Made by a program: the position numbers and the translations under genes. DNA of 64,000 bases from Epiperipatus broadwayi. Its lineage: Eukaryota; Onychophora; Udeonychophora; Euonychophora; Peripatidae. The notes beneath the pieces were generated by a model that did no database searches, had not been told where the DNA came from, and worked only from the letters and a program-made list of their open reading frames with translations. Within the stretch, counting starts at the first letter, position 1; each line of letters starts with the position of its first letter. This document shows positions 1-11,384 of the stretch, one piece after another. Location: the NCBI GenBank assembly GCA_028023455.1, contig JAQFVV010000017.1, positions 4,682,098-4,746,097 on the forward strand. Direction: 5' to 3'.

Positions 1-640
1 ATTCTAATAAACATTTGAGGATTGTCAAGTGGAATTATAGGTATATCAATTATCCACAGTTATTACTTCTGTTACATAAAATAAGTCACATAAAGTAGTT
101 TAACTTAGTTTTTGCTAAACATATATAATATATCAGTAAAAAATGATTTATAGTACAATTCAAATATTATAGTATTGTGTTACCTTGAATTAATGAGTTA
201 AAGATATAATGTTTAGACTCATTCATTCAATATGTTATTAATTAATATTTATTTATTTTGCTAAAAATACATAAAAACGATATAGAATAGTAATATCAGC
301 AATGAAATAATGGATTGTATAAATACTTTCAAATAAAGAAACAGAAAATATGGCATATGTGAATCATGGTTCAAAAATATTTTAGTGTTTGGATGTGAAA
401 CATGAAATATAATTGCAATGTATAAAAAAATAACCCTGGAGATCTTGTATCTAAATTTCTCAAAAAGAAAATCAAGTTCCTTCTATATGAAAATGTAATC
501 GGTAATTTGTTTTTATTATTATAAAATGAAATCTGATTATAGGGATAAATGTTTGATTTATATAGAACATATTGTAAATATATATTCATTCAATATGCAG
601 AATCAATTAAGTATTTTCAATCATTATTGATATAGTGCAT
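1..640. other. AT-rich sequence without recognised feature
   Basis: Low-complexity AT-rich sequence. Short open frames here lack homology signals I recognise and look like chance ORFs. It lies just outside the 3' end of the minus-strand RTE LINE that starts near 650. Confidence 0.5.
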
Positions 641-2194
641 TGTGAAGGGCTGTTAAATTTAATCTAGTCCATAACCTTTCTCTTACACATTACAACAACA
701 AGTTTTATTTTGTCTAACTGTTGCATATGTGATTTTTTATAATTTTACAATCTAGTTAAGATTTCATCTGCCCAATATTTCCAACCCAGTTCCATTTCAC
801 TTTCTTAATTCTTTCAATGATGTCAATTTTTATTCTCAACAATATATTTTGCTTTCATTTCATTGTTTTTAGTCCCAATATGCATCTCTCAATATTACTC
901 AATTGAGTGGTCTGCAGTTTCATTATTGCTCAGATTCAGAAATAAGATTGATAAAAATCTTCCTGTTTATATACTTGGGCAAATTTCCTTTCAATATTAT
1001 TTCTATCAAAGTTCCATTCAAGTTTAATTTGATGATTAATTTTATCCATCTCTTAATAATCTGAGCAAGGTAGTTGTAGTTGTTAACTTCTTTTAATTTG
1101 TGATATCAATCTTCATTTTTTTTTTCTGAAAAAATTCAGTGAACCTTACTTTAGATTTTTTATTATTTATCTTTTCTTTTTTTTTATGTTTATCTGATAA
1201 TTCTTGCAATATTTCCTGTGACTCTGAAACATTATTCACAAAAATTAATCCTCAAAATACTTCTTGTAAAATTGCTATAAAAATTTTGGAGATATGGAAT
1301 CACTCTGGTATATCTGTGCAATATGGCAAATATTCTTTAAAATAAGACATTTTGAGTTTATATTGTGATGGTTCTAAACATTAATCATTGTGCAAATGCT
1401 TATAGAATCAAATATCTTTATCATAGTATGCAAATCCAAAACAGAGTGGCAACTTGTATTCAGTATTCTTTTCTATAACTTCTCTCAATACTTGAATATG
1501 TTCCATTATGCTAAATCCAGCTTGCTTTTTTGGTTAGTTTGAGTCTAAAGATCACTGTAGACCATTTGTAATTATCTTGGTAAAGATTTTGTCTAAAACT
1601 GATAGATTTATCATTTCTAATACTTATCACTTATCTTAAATATATGTTTACTACTACATTTCTCCAAGCATCTGGGCATTTTTATCATTTATATTATTTG
1701 TCATATAGTTTTGCCAACAATTTTTCTGTTTGCTTTTTTTAAACTATCAATAATAATTCCATCATTTTCTAGAGCTTTCCTTCATAGATTTAATTGTATA
1801 GCTCATTTCTTTACTTAAAATATTTAGAAATTCTGATGTAGTAATTGTAGTAGTTACATTGTTTACTTTATAATTTTTTGTAGAAGACTTCCACATATTT
1901 CATGATGTTGTTTCTGGGGTTTTTTAGTTTTCTTTTCTTATTGCTGACACAACTGTTCTTCCAGTAGTAGGATGTTTTACTTAATTCTTCTATAGGTTTT
2001 TTTTTTAGCAATTCTCAATTAAATTTTCCTAAATTTTTAAACTCTTTGTAATACTATTTTATCGTACTTTAGATATTCTGTTCTTAATAGGTCATTAAAT
2101 ATATATATATTTCATACATTATTTTGGTTTAGTTGAACCTTTATTGGTATGTTTGTTGCTGTTTTTTTGTATCGACTACCTTTATTGCAATTCT

Positions 2195-2880
2195 CAGTAA
2201 ATAATACCAAACACTCCATACCAGCAAACATCACATGATCACCAAAATGCAAGCATTTGTAATCAATGGATACAGGAAAGTTTGTGCATAAAATCCCTAT
2301 CTAGTCCTTACTCATCCAACATCCCCAGACTAGTTTCTAGCTTGTGGCTTTCATCAGTGAGGAGCTTTGGATTGAGAGCATTGCACCTAGATTTTAGGAT
2401 CTAATGCAACTCTCCAGCAGCCATCTTTTACCTAATTTTTTAACTATAAAGCTAGGAGCCCACACTGTAATGTTTCCAATCCAAGCTCATTCGCTTGTAT
2501 AGTCATATAGATCTGATCTCAGTTCTGCATCTATACACTGTTTTAAAAATCACAGTCACCATTTCATATGCTTACAGATGCTATTGATGAGTACCAAATT
2601 CTCCATACAGTAGTGCCACCAAGTGCAAATGTTTCTAATCAATGGATGCAGGAAGATTTGTGCATAAAATCTCTAATTACTGCCTACTCATCCAACATAA
2701 CCAGACTAGTTTCTAGCTTGTGGCTTTTTAGACACTAGATAGGGATTTTATGTACAAACCTTTCTGCATCTGTTATTTACAAAGGTTTGAACTTGGTGGT
2801 ACTACTGTATGGAGAATTTGATACTCTTATTAACAGCATGTGTAAGCATATGAAATGGTGATCATGTAAATCTCGGTAAA
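2195..2880 (-). repeat. Family C fold-back repeat with hammerhead motif
   Basis: Imperfect palindrome. The left arm contains 'aatcaatggatacaggaaag', 'tgcataaaatccctatctag' and 'tttctagcttgtggc'. Partly duplicated arms repeat these at 2635-2725, and inverted counterparts follow at 2735-2850, ending in a 'tactgtatggaga' motif. The same family occurs at 47240-47530 and, truncated, at 53990-54160. It is inserted in an RTE LINE. The minus strand of the first arm carries a complete hammerhead ribozyme motif (2311-2376). The second arm near 2690-2725 keeps the GAAA half but has lost the CUGAUGA half. Confidence 0.75.
2311..2376 (-). ncRNA. Type I hammerhead ribozyme motif (family C, copy 1)
   Basis: Minus strand 5' to 3': the helix I strand CUCAAUCCAA, an internal loop (AGC) and UCCUCA lead into core CUGAUGA (2357-2351). 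Stem II AGC-CACAA-GCU follows, then GAAA (2337-2334), stem III AC-UA-GU and cleavage triplet GUC ending at 2328. The downstream helix I strand UGGGGA, loop UG, UUGGAUGAG completes the fold. UCCUCA pairs with UGGGGA (6 bp, one wobble). The outer CUCA(A)UCCAA pairs with UUGGAUGAG with one bulged A. All invariant core residues are present. The short stem III and bulged helix I match the type I class known from Penelope-like elements and SINE-like repeats. The closing pair of stem II is a mismatch (A/A), which could reduce activity. Confidence 0.72.
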
Positions 2881-3789
2881 GTGTGTTATTTTTTATTGAT
2901 CTCAATTAAGTCTGAACCATCTTCAAATTTTATCAGTATTTTAATACAATTATATCCAAGTGCTAATTTAAACTAATTGGAGTATTTCTGAAAGTTAGGA
3001 ATACGAACTATTAGAACCATCTTTTTATAACATTTTTGTCTATAGTTTTTCAATAACAGACTATTTTACTGGCTGTGTTGAATCTATTAAAAACATTCCT
3101 ATCTTGATATGCTTATTTTCTATTCCAAATATAATCCATTACTGTTTGACCTTTATTTGGATATATCCTTGTCCATTTCCCTTTAGCTTTTTTTATTCTA
3201 AAGAATTGATAATATACATATATTTTTACAAGTCTGTGTTTTGTCTTATTTCTGTCAACATATCCACATTTACCCTAAGCATTTTTATCTTTCAAGCATT
3301 TTCAGTTCTAGCATTAAAGTCTCGATAGTTTTGTATTTGGTGTAATATAATAATTCTTTATTCATCACAGTGAAAATTTATTAAGGCATACATCTGAATT
3401 ACCTACATTATTTGATGTCTTCCTTTAAGTTCATTAACTAATTTTGCCATTAATATACCATCAGTCTCTAGATATGTTTTCACAATTTTATTTATAATGA
3501 ATCCCACTAATATTTCCTTTTTTTCATATTTATGCTTTTGTAGTAAAATATGTTGCCTTTTTAAATTAATTGTTTCTATCTTTTCTTCTAATTTCCCCAA
3601 ATCATTTAATATTAGACAATTTGTTCAATTCCTGTAATCTTTCACTTGAAGGCAAGTTCATCATTGCATGGCTGCTTGAGCCCACAATCAGTAGATTTAT
3701 AGCAACCTCTGCCTTTGGTTATTACTACCTTCATTGGCACTTTTGAATGTCCTGGAAAATATTGGTCGTAATGATTGTAAATATCATTA

Positions 3790-4142
3790 AAAAAAGATCG
3801 TTTGCACATTCATTCTGCCTTCAAAATAATTTCAATTAAGAACTGTCAGGTAACTGACAGTAATAATCATGTCGCTTTATAGTGCTAAATTCAGAAAGTA
3901 AAAAGCCAGTAAACTCGTATTAGATGACACAAGCCATCTGTCCATATTTGTGTATATTATGAATAATCACAATAATAGCTGCAGGCATTGATTGAAAGAA
4001 TTCCTTTTGATTCCCCTTTTGAGTTTTTAAAGGATGTGATCAGAGCAAATTGAATGTTAAAACCAATTTTCTACTTTAGCAGTAAATAAAAATATAACTG
4101 CTTTAAGGGTGCAGAGATTTATGAGAGGAGATGTGAAATGTA
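3790..4142. other. No recognised feature
   Basis: AT-rich sequence between the RTE LINE and a LINE tail remnant. Nothing supportable was found. Confidence 0.4.
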
Positions 4143-4385
4143 TTGTTGAATTTACCTCCTAATCTTGCAAAATTAACTGTGAGTCTGGAAACGTATGACT
4201 ACAGACTAACTACAACACATGGTCATTGTGCTCATCTGTTTCATAAATGTAATTTCTCAGTTGGTGAACTACAAACATGCGATCAAATACAAACTGTGAA
4301 CCACATGGTTAAAGACTACCAAATCTATAGTTACAATGGGAGAATTGAAGAAGTTAATAAAGCCACTGAGAAATCTGTTTCCTAA
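4143..4385 (+). pseudogene. LINE C-terminal zinc-knuckle remnant
   Basis: Open frame of 80 codons whose translation contains 'ELQTCDQIQTVNHMVKDYQI' followed by '...RIEEVNKATEKS'. It resembles the tail of several invertebrate LINE polyproteins, where a C-x-C-G-x-x-x-Q-T-x-x-H-I-x-x-x-C-P knuckle is followed by a short Leu-rich segment. Here the cysteines are partly lost, so it is a fossil. No RT domain was seen upstream, so the copy is 5'-truncated. Family assignment beyond non-LTR retrotransposon is not possible by eye. Confidence 0.5.
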
Positions 4386-4389
4386 TTGA

Positions 4390-5420
4390 AATCTGCAGCT
4401 TCCTTTATGATATTTTGTTAATAGTTTAGTATTTTAAAAAATCCATAGGCTAATAATAATAAGTAACCATAGTTTTGGGTCTTTATTACTTTTATTTGAA
4501 CATGTAATTTAAAAAAAGATCATCCTTAATTAAATTAAAGGAAAAAATACTGTATTTTTTACAACTTGCTTTTAAATTTTAATGCACTATCAATATTTAT
4601 CAAGGCATTTGATTATTTTTTGAACAAAATATAAAATCAATAGTGAAAGAAGAAAAGAGAGATTAAACTTTGTTTTTTAATTCATGAAGAATTTTTATAC
4701 ATTTGTTCCAGGATTCAATTTTCATAGTCGGCTGCTGTAGCTAAGCTACGGATAGAGTGCATAGGTAACAAATCATGGGCAGATTTTTTTATATTAGGGT
4801 TAACTATGAGTAACAAACAGTAAATGACCAAGTGTACTTTCTGCTAGATATATTTCTACACTCTTCTATTGTTTTATCTTATCTTAAATTAGTGTAGAAC
4901 CTAATTGTCATGAGCTTCTAAAATGTACCCAATTATAGGAATTAGAATAATATACAACCCAATATATTTATTTCTGCAAGACAACCTTTTTTGATCTTTT
5001 TTTTATTATTTGTGACTGCGAATTTACATCCACATTTCCCTAAGATAGTTATAGTCGAAAATATTTAATAACTTCAGATGTAAAATTTGCAGTTAGTCTT
5101 CATATATTTTAGTCTGGATTTCATAACATATAAAATTAATATAGGTTTTCAAATTTCTTCCTCCTTTATTTCATTCTTTTCTCTCACACTTAAATTTATC
5201 TGCAATCCCTTGAATCATTGGATTTGATTTGCTTTGATATAAAAATTTCATTATTAATATTACAGTATACGCTATATAAAATAAATGCTTATTTACATAT
5301 TATTAATATTATGTTTTTCAGGGGATATATTTTTTATACATTTTATTTTTGATATAAACAGAACAATCACTGAAGTTAATACATTCTTCAAGTATCTATA
5401 TTGTATTACCTTGAAATATC
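4390..5420. other. AT-rich intergenic sequence
   Basis: Nothing coding is recognised. A small GTAGC/GCTAC hairpin near 4735-4755 is the only local structure noticed and is probably incidental. Confidence 0.4.
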
Positions 5421-6815
5421 AAGTCAATATGAAATAGCTTAATAATTTTTATTAGTCACCTATTAAACTAGAGACCATCCAATAATGGATATTTCTTAGA
5501 TATAATTTTCATTACACCATTCATGCAAGGTAGGGAATGATTTCTGTTTTTAACACCTTATGGAGGGATGTAATCATAAATGTATGGCCAAAGACATACG
5601 AAAGATCTATGATCCTAAGATGCATATTTCATGCTGAACCAGCACTCATCAGTTGGCCCAGACCACAATATTTTATATACATCTTTATCATTCTTCAATA
5701 TATATATAGACTACAGTTTATTTGATGTGCAGATCTCATAATTTTAACACAAATCACTTGATGAAAGTATATTAATAATTTTTATTAGTCACTCATTAGA
5801 CTAGGGATCTCATGCAAGGTAGGGAATCTATTTTGAATTCCTTGTGAAGGGATATAATAATAAACATATGGCCAAAGACATGAAAAAGATTTATGATCCC
5901 CAACATGCACATTTCATGCTGAACCAGCACTTAATCAGTTGGCCTAGATCACAATCTCTTACACATATCTTTATCATTTGACACAAATCACTTGATGAAA
6001 GTATATTAATTTTTATTAGACTAGAGATTATCCAATAATGAATAATGTTTCTGTAGTGTAATTTTCATTACACTACTCAAACAAAGTAGGGAATGGTTTA
6101 TATATATATTGAACAATATCACATGATCCCTATAGGGGCTGACTGATGGGTGCTGGTTCAGCACAAAATGTGCATCTTGGGAAGAGATCTTTTTCACTTG
6201 TCTTTGGTTGTATGTTTATGATTACACTATAAAAATATTCATGATTGGATAATCTCTAGTCTAATGAACTAATGAAAATTATTAATATACTTTCATCAAA
6301 TGGCATGTCAACATTTAATGATAAAGATATATATTTATGGTCTGAGCCAACTGTTGACTGCTGGTTCAGCATGAAATGTGCATCTTGGGTATCATAGATT
6401 TTTTTCACATGTTTATGATTACATCCACGAGGTGTTAAAAGCTGATTGAATGAAAATTTACACTACTGAAATATTCATTATTGGATAATCTAGTCTAATG
6501 AGTGGCTAATAAAAATTATTAATATACTTTCATCAAGTGATTTGTGTCAAAAGTTGAGAGGGCTGTAGTCATTTGTTACCTATATATATTGAACAGTGAT
6601 AAAGATATGTGTGAGAACTTGTGGTTTGGGCCAACTGATGAGTGCAGGTTCATCACAAAATGTGGATCTTAGGAGTCAGATTTTTTTTTCACATCTTTGG
6701 TCATATGTTTATGAAATTACATCCCTCCACAAGGATAGAAAACATTCCCTAGCTTGCATGACAGTGGTGTACTGAAAATTACACTACAGAAATATTATAC
6801 AATATGTATACTTTA
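5400..6815. repeat. Family A hammerhead repeat cluster (two minus, three plus units)
   Basis: Five related units of roughly 210-330 bp. Each contains an 'attattaatatactttcatc' motif or its complement and a block centred on 'actgatgagtgctggttcag'. The first two units read on the minus strand (ribozyme blocks at about 5600-5670 and 5885-5960). The next three read on the plus strand (about 6125-6200, 6340-6410 and 6620-6700). This makes a broken palindrome, and a second fold-back of the same family is at 55370-56215. Only the first unit keeps a full hammerhead core. The others carry CUGAUUA, CUGAUGG, CUGUUGA, or AAAA in place of GAAA. Confidence 0.8.
5600..5670 (-). ncRNA. Type I hammerhead ribozyme motif (family A)
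   Basis: Minus strand: helix I 5' strand ending GGGCCAA, core CUGAUGA (5652-5646), stem II GUGCUG-GUU-CAGCAU, GAAA (5630-5627), and a short stem III (AU/AU with a 4-nt loop). The UC cleavage position has C at 5619. The 3' helix I strand UUAGG then AUCAU is partly complementary to CCAA and the upstream GUGGU. Core residues are complete and stem II is well paired. Stem III is weaker than in the consensus of the family (AUG-UG-CAU). Related motifs in the same cluster are degenerate. Confidence 0.6.
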
Positions 6816-6819
6816 AATT

Positions 6820-7988
6820 TTATGTTTTAGTTTTGTTCATTCTGCAGATATCAAGTGAATGAATACACTGAATAAAGTTCTTAATACTGGTTTTTATGAT
6901 GTATGAAATAAATAGTCTAAATAATAAATGAATTTCACAAGTAAATTCTTTTTCTTTGAGCATTTATGTTCGCTTGTAAGATTTAAATGTTCAGTTTTGA
7001 AGGCCCTATTTAAATATTAAATATTCCTATTTCCATCCATATAATCTTTTATATTATTTTAGAAGATATAAACTTAGGTTGTGATTTTTTTTTCTGGACA
7101 TTTATCACTTAGAAGCAACAAATCAAGCATTGGAATATTACCATAGCAGTCTTGAAGCAAAAGGAAAATGGAAAAAAAGTATATCTGAATTACTTTGCCT
7201 TGAATTTGCACTTCATATATGATAAGTCTTGCAATTTGTCCAGAAATGCTGCACTTGCATTTGGATTATAATCCTCTAGTAGAAAAGAAACTGACTACTG
7301 AACTCTGTTTATTAACAGTGAAAAACCCTACCTTTTCAATATTAAAACATGAAATTATTTGTATAGAAATTGACCGATAGTTAGCTGTTCATAATGAATC
7401 AATAATAATATTGAACTGCAACAATTTCAAGAGGATAATTATTTAATAGATGCTGTGATTGCAATGAGAAAAATCCATTTATATCAGAACTTGATGGAGA
7501 TGGCATCCAATATGAAGAGAAATTGAAGTGTTTTGAGTATTCATTTATGATAGATAACACATCTAAGTTTCATGGATGTGTGACTATCTAGATAATCACA
7601 AAAAACATGAATGTGAAAACCTAGGGCTGTTCTGAACATATTTTGAATCTCTTAGCCAATGACTTGGTTTCCAAACTGAAAGAACATTAATATTATTTAA
7701 TATTTTCAAATACAGTCATTTTGCAAATGCTGTTTTCAGATGCTCAAATGTTTCAAAACGTATCCTAACTAAATCCAAAAGTCTATAAAGATAGTAATAA
7801 ACAAATACTAAAAAATAAATAATGCAAGTGAGAAAAAGAAATAAGTTAAAAATGTTTTGTTGATCCACCAAAATTTGGCGTATTATCTGTTGACGTACAC
7901 GTAAAAATCCATGAAGATAATTTTAATAAAATTGATAGCAATTTGCAAGTAAAAGTTGCTAAGTTAGATGTAGAAGGAATGTTCAAAA
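6820..7988. other. AT-rich sequence, possible unrecognised fossil
   Basis: No frame longer than about 60 codons. The stretch at 7100-7800 has more even composition and could be an old transposon coding fossil, but I could not match it to any family. Confidence 0.35.
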
Positions 7989-8767
7989 TACCATGTTTCC
8001 CTGAAAATAAGACCTAACCAGAAAATAAGCCCAAGCATGATTTTTCAGGATGCTTACAAGCCCTAATTAAGATCATCAGTCACATAAATGGTTGATAATC
8101 ACAAAAGAAATCATCATAGCAATTGGCTTCTTGTCAATCTAAAACTAGAAATTGTAGACTGCTGTCTGTATCACTGATAAAATGAGTTTCATCTCTTCAT
8201 TTCATATTTTTTGTGTACATCAGTGATGTTTATATTCTTTATGGACACCAATAAATGGTAATATAAATATGATTCTTCTATATTTTAGTCTACAATTTTC
8301 AACAAACGTAATTTTACCCATTTAGAGAAATAATTTCTCTACCACAAATTCGGTATTTTGGGGAATTTATAATTTTATTTCTTTATATAAATACTTATTT
8401 TATGTAATATTTAGATTTAGAATGCTTGATTTAGTTTTAGAATTTCATCACGTTAGCTTTTAAATATTCAAGATAAAAGAAAAATTAGTTGGATTTCTTA
8501 AATATTTTTTTCCCCTCCTAAAAGATTTTATTAAAATAAGGAAGTGATTCTAATAAAAGTTTAGCTTAAGTTAAATCATCAATCTTGCTCCTAAAGAAAA
8601 GTTTTTAAAAAGAATGCCCACACAGGACTATTGCAAGTAATTTGGAAAGTGTTTTCAACCTACGTACTTGATAATAAAATGATAAAAAATAAAGTCAGAT
8701 GTCGACCTAATTTTAATAAAGCTCGTACTTACAAAGGTTATATATAGAGCCCGCAAAACAAGCTTTG

Positions 8768-8831
8768 AGAATATCCTCAACCCCAGACCGGTTTCTGCAT
8801 CTAGCGTCGTCAGTGAAGTGCCAGGATATTC
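8768..8831 (-). ncRNA. Type I hammerhead ribozyme motif (family D, unit 1)
   Basis: Minus strand: GAAUAUCCU, internal loop GGC, ACUUCA, then core CUGACGA (8813-8807). Stem II follows as (C)GC-UAGAU-GC(A), then GAAA (8795-8792), stem III AC-CG-GU and triplet GUC with C at 8786. UGGGGU, loop UG and AGGAUAUUC complete it. GAAUAUCCU pairs perfectly with AGGAUAUUC (9 bp). ACUUCA pairs with UGGGGU (6 bp with two wobbles). Core residues are complete. The closing stem II position is C/A here and U-A in unit 2. The bulged helix I and 2-bp stem III are typical of the retroelement-associated type I class. Confidence 0.8.
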
Positions 8832-9131
8832 ATTAGATTAAAAATACTAAGACAAGCCCAGCACTTTATCTAATGTATAACTATTGAGAAGAAAATCTGA
8901 AATTTTCAGACATCCATATGTCTAAAAATTCAGCTATCTAACTCAAATAGCCATATGGGATTGAACTAAGTTCAGATACACCATATATTAATAGCTTTAG
9001 CGATATAAAATCGCCAAAACCTTAATAGCAAAAAATAAAATGATAAAAAATCAAGTCAGATGTCATATGACCTAATTTTAATAAAGCTCGTATTTACAAA
9101 TATTATATATAGAGCCCGCAAAACAAGCTTT

Positions 9132-9196
9132 GAGAATATCCTCAACCCCAGACCGGTTTCTGCATCTAGCATCGTCAGTGAAGTGCCAGGATATTC
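9132..9196 (-). ncRNA. Type I hammerhead ribozyme motif (family D, unit 2)
   Basis: Same architecture as unit 1, with core CUGACGA (9178-9172), GAAA (9160-9157) and GUC ending at 9151. Stem II is here fully paired, UGC-UAGAU-GCA, which makes this the best hammerhead candidate in the window. Helix I consists of a 9-bp outer and a 6-bp inner segment separated by a small internal loop. It would cleave between 9151 and 9150 on the minus-strand transcript. Confidence 0.82.
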
Positions 9197-9360
9197 ATTA
9201 GATTAAAAATACTAAGACAAGCCCCGCACTTTATCTAATTATAACTATTGAGTTAGATAGCTGGATTTTTAGACATGGATGTCTGAAAATTTCAGATTTT
9301 TTTCTCAATAGTTATACATTAGATAAAGTGCTGGGCTTGTCCTAGTATTTTTAATCTAAT

Positions 9361-9425
9361 GAATATCCTGGCACCTCACTGACTACGCTAGATGCAGAAA
9401 CCGGTCTGGGGTTGAGGATATTCTC
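9361..9425 (+). ncRNA. Degenerate hammerhead motif (family D, inverted unit)
   Basis: Plus-strand copy with the same helix I arms, GAAA and GUC, but the core reads CUGACUA (9379-9385). This changes the invariant G8, which acts in catalysis, so the motif should be inactive. It documents decay of one arm of the palindrome. Confidence 0.65.
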
Positions 9426-9939
9426 AAAGCTTAATAGAGCTTGTTTTGCGGGCTCTATATATAACATTAGTACTTGATAATAAATGGATTTAGTTGCGTC
9501 ATAGTTGAATCATCATATTTCAGTATAGCGTATTATAATGGATGGATGTAATGTGCTCATGTGAAATACAGAAACATTTTTGTCCCTGCCTTTTTATTGC
9601 TGTTTTTATGTGGACAAACCTATTCTGAACTGTAATCATTTTTGTTACCACTCCTATGTCGCAAATCTTCAATTAACACTTGATTTAATGGTAAATTTAA
9701 ACAGCCTTCTGATCGCCAAATAAGATGAATGCAAAAAGTAAGCTTTTCTGGCAAGTACAAGAAAGGAATTATGGGGGCTCTGAAGATAAGAATCTTACAG
9801 CTTTCTATAAAGAGAAATAGTTGAATAAGTGTACATTTTTTTACATGAAAAAATTAGACATCTGAAAATAAACCCTACAGTGTTTTTTGGAACAAAAATT
9901 AATATAAGACCCGGTCTTATTTTTGGGGAAACACTGTAT

Positions 9940-11376
9940 GTTTTGCATTTTGAAGTCTTGGTGAGAGTTGATGAAGTACTAAAATATTTGTTCCATTGCT
10001 CATATTGTGGTAATATGGAAACAGCTTAAGATGTGACATAAGGTGAGAATATCGTGAAGAAGTTTGTAAACAGAATATAAGATTGGTTTAATTTCAGCCA
10101 TTTTCTTGTCTACATGCTTGAACTGAATTAATCAATTAGTACTAAATTTCAACTAATTGATATTGAAAAAAATAGGATTTAATTTTGCAAAATCAAAAAT
10201 GAATCAAATTTTCTTCTATTAATAGTAAAGTTCTAAGACCATTCCAAGAGTAAATTTTCGCCAAATCTGTGTTATTGCAAGTATCATCTAGTGAGCATTG
10301 AAAGTGCAATTGACATTTCCCGTTATTGAATAATCTGATTGTTCAAGTTTTTTCAATTAGTATAGAAAGAATTTTGATTTGTTCATTCATAGCAGGCTGA
10401 GAACTAAAATGATCTCCAAACTAGAGAGTTTTTATTCCAAATATTTAATGCCAATTCTATTGCTCAACTTTTTGTTGTTGTTTTTTGAAAATGACTTAAA
10501 TTTTTGTATTACTATTTATTCTACTTAGGCTTACAAATATTTAAGAAATAGGACTGACACTTAACATTACTTTTCATATTTTTAATTTTATCTATTTTGT
10601 TTTATTATATTTAGTCTATATATATATTCAGATTTAATTAGAGTAAAAACAGTAAAAAGTTAGGTAGGTGTTTTATTAAAAAGATATAAATTATATCAAA
10701 GCCCATATTTTGGTTGATAATATTAGAAAACGTTTTATCAATTTTTTTTAATACATAAAATAATGTGTCTCACTGCTATTGGGCTCTATTGCAAAAAAAA
10801 AAAATCTGTTAACTCCCCACACACACACACACACAACTTGCATAGAAATGTGCAAACTTTATATGAATCTTTTGATATTTAGATATAATTAAGAAACTCA
10901 AAATTTAAGATTTGTGTAGATTTTCAATTCATATGTTCACAGCAGTTAGATCGCTTTAAGTTTGTTTGTTTTTTTTGGGGGGGGGTAGATAATTGAGTGA
11001 AATGAGATTGCATGGTGTTTGATTTGCGAGATCTAATTTGATAGCTTGGAATTCTTAGATGTAATAGTAAAACAATAATGGTGTTGAAACTTCATTTATA
11101 CAATGATATCTGCACCCATTTCATTAGTACTTGAGCTCTAAGTTGCAGAGTTGAGGATAAGAAGCATTTCTTGCTGGATATATTATTATATGAATATTTG
11201 GGGATTTTAATGCAAGCGTAAGTACAAATAGTAAACTTTGACTAAATAATTTAATTAAAAATAATAGTATTACAAATTCAGATGACCTGCAGTTATTGAA
11301 TTACTGCATGATGCATAGGTTGAACAACATAAACATTTTGTTTAATAAAAAAAAATTGTAAAGGAATTTGGTTATG
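9940..11376. other. AT-rich sequence with a CA microsatellite
   Basis: No gene recognised. Contains a (CA)n tract at about 10819-10835, homopolymer A and G tracts and otherwise unstructured AT-rich DNA. Confidence 0.4.
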
Positions 11377-11384
11377 CTCTAAAC

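Larger units (their letters stand above)
650..3780 (-). mobile_element. RTE-type LINE, near full length, decayed (copy 1)
   Basis: Read on the minus strand, this region follows the better preserved RTE LINE at 56640-59535 in order. The endonuclease start is near 3730-3600 (shared words such as 'ccaaaggcagag'). The endonuclease C-terminus is at 3180-2900 and the inter-domain linker at 2180-1990. Reverse transcriptase with words like 'GFxxxMEHIQVLREVIE' and 'LCFGF' lies at 1620-1400, the thumb (KKLNNYNYLAQII-like) at 1130-960, and the C-terminal zinc-knuckle/tail segment at 910-660. Many frameshifts and stops are present, so it is a pseudogene. A family C fold-back repeat (about 2195-2880) sits inside it between endonuclease and linker, so the LINE is older than that insertion. 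The assignment rests on translated and nucleotide similarity to the second copy in this window. RTE clade is inferred from the C-terminal 'KRLKW-WAGHI-RRDD-RWT' type motif. Confidence 0.8.
8665..9475. repeat. Family D repeat: two direct units and one inverted unit
   Basis: A unit containing 'tatatatagagcccgcaaaa', the ribozyme block and 'agactaaaaat'-type AT-rich tails appears at about 8676-9025. It recurs at about 9037-9250 (period about 361 bp) and is inverted at about 9255-9475. The second and third units form a near-perfect fold-back centred near 9270. A heavily decayed relative lies at 28435-28690. Arm identity is high, so this cluster is young relative to most of the window. All three units contain a hammerhead block; the third has a core mutation. 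Confidence 0.85.
7991..9936. mobile_element. Mariner-type element with TA duplications, nested repeats inside
   Basis: The left end reads 'ccatgtttccctgaaaataa' and then 'gacctaacc'. The right end is its inverted counterpart, 'ggtcttatttttggggaaac' followed by 'actg'. Both are bordered by TA (7989-7990 and 9937-9938), as expected for a Tc1/mariner insertion. The 'GTTTCCC-x-x-AAAATAAGAC' terminus resembles a MITE terminus I recall from several animal genomes; that recollection cannot be verified here. Next to the right end, 'attaatataagaccc' gives a subterminal inverted word. No transposase frame is visible, so it is non-autonomous. The family D repeats (8665-9475) lie inside it and account for part of the length. 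Confidence 0.7.

Noticed and set aside
1139-1345. 68-codon plus-strand frame with a hydrophobic start resembling a signal peptide
   Set aside because: Lies antisense within the minus-strand RTE LINE and is a by-product of its T-rich complement.
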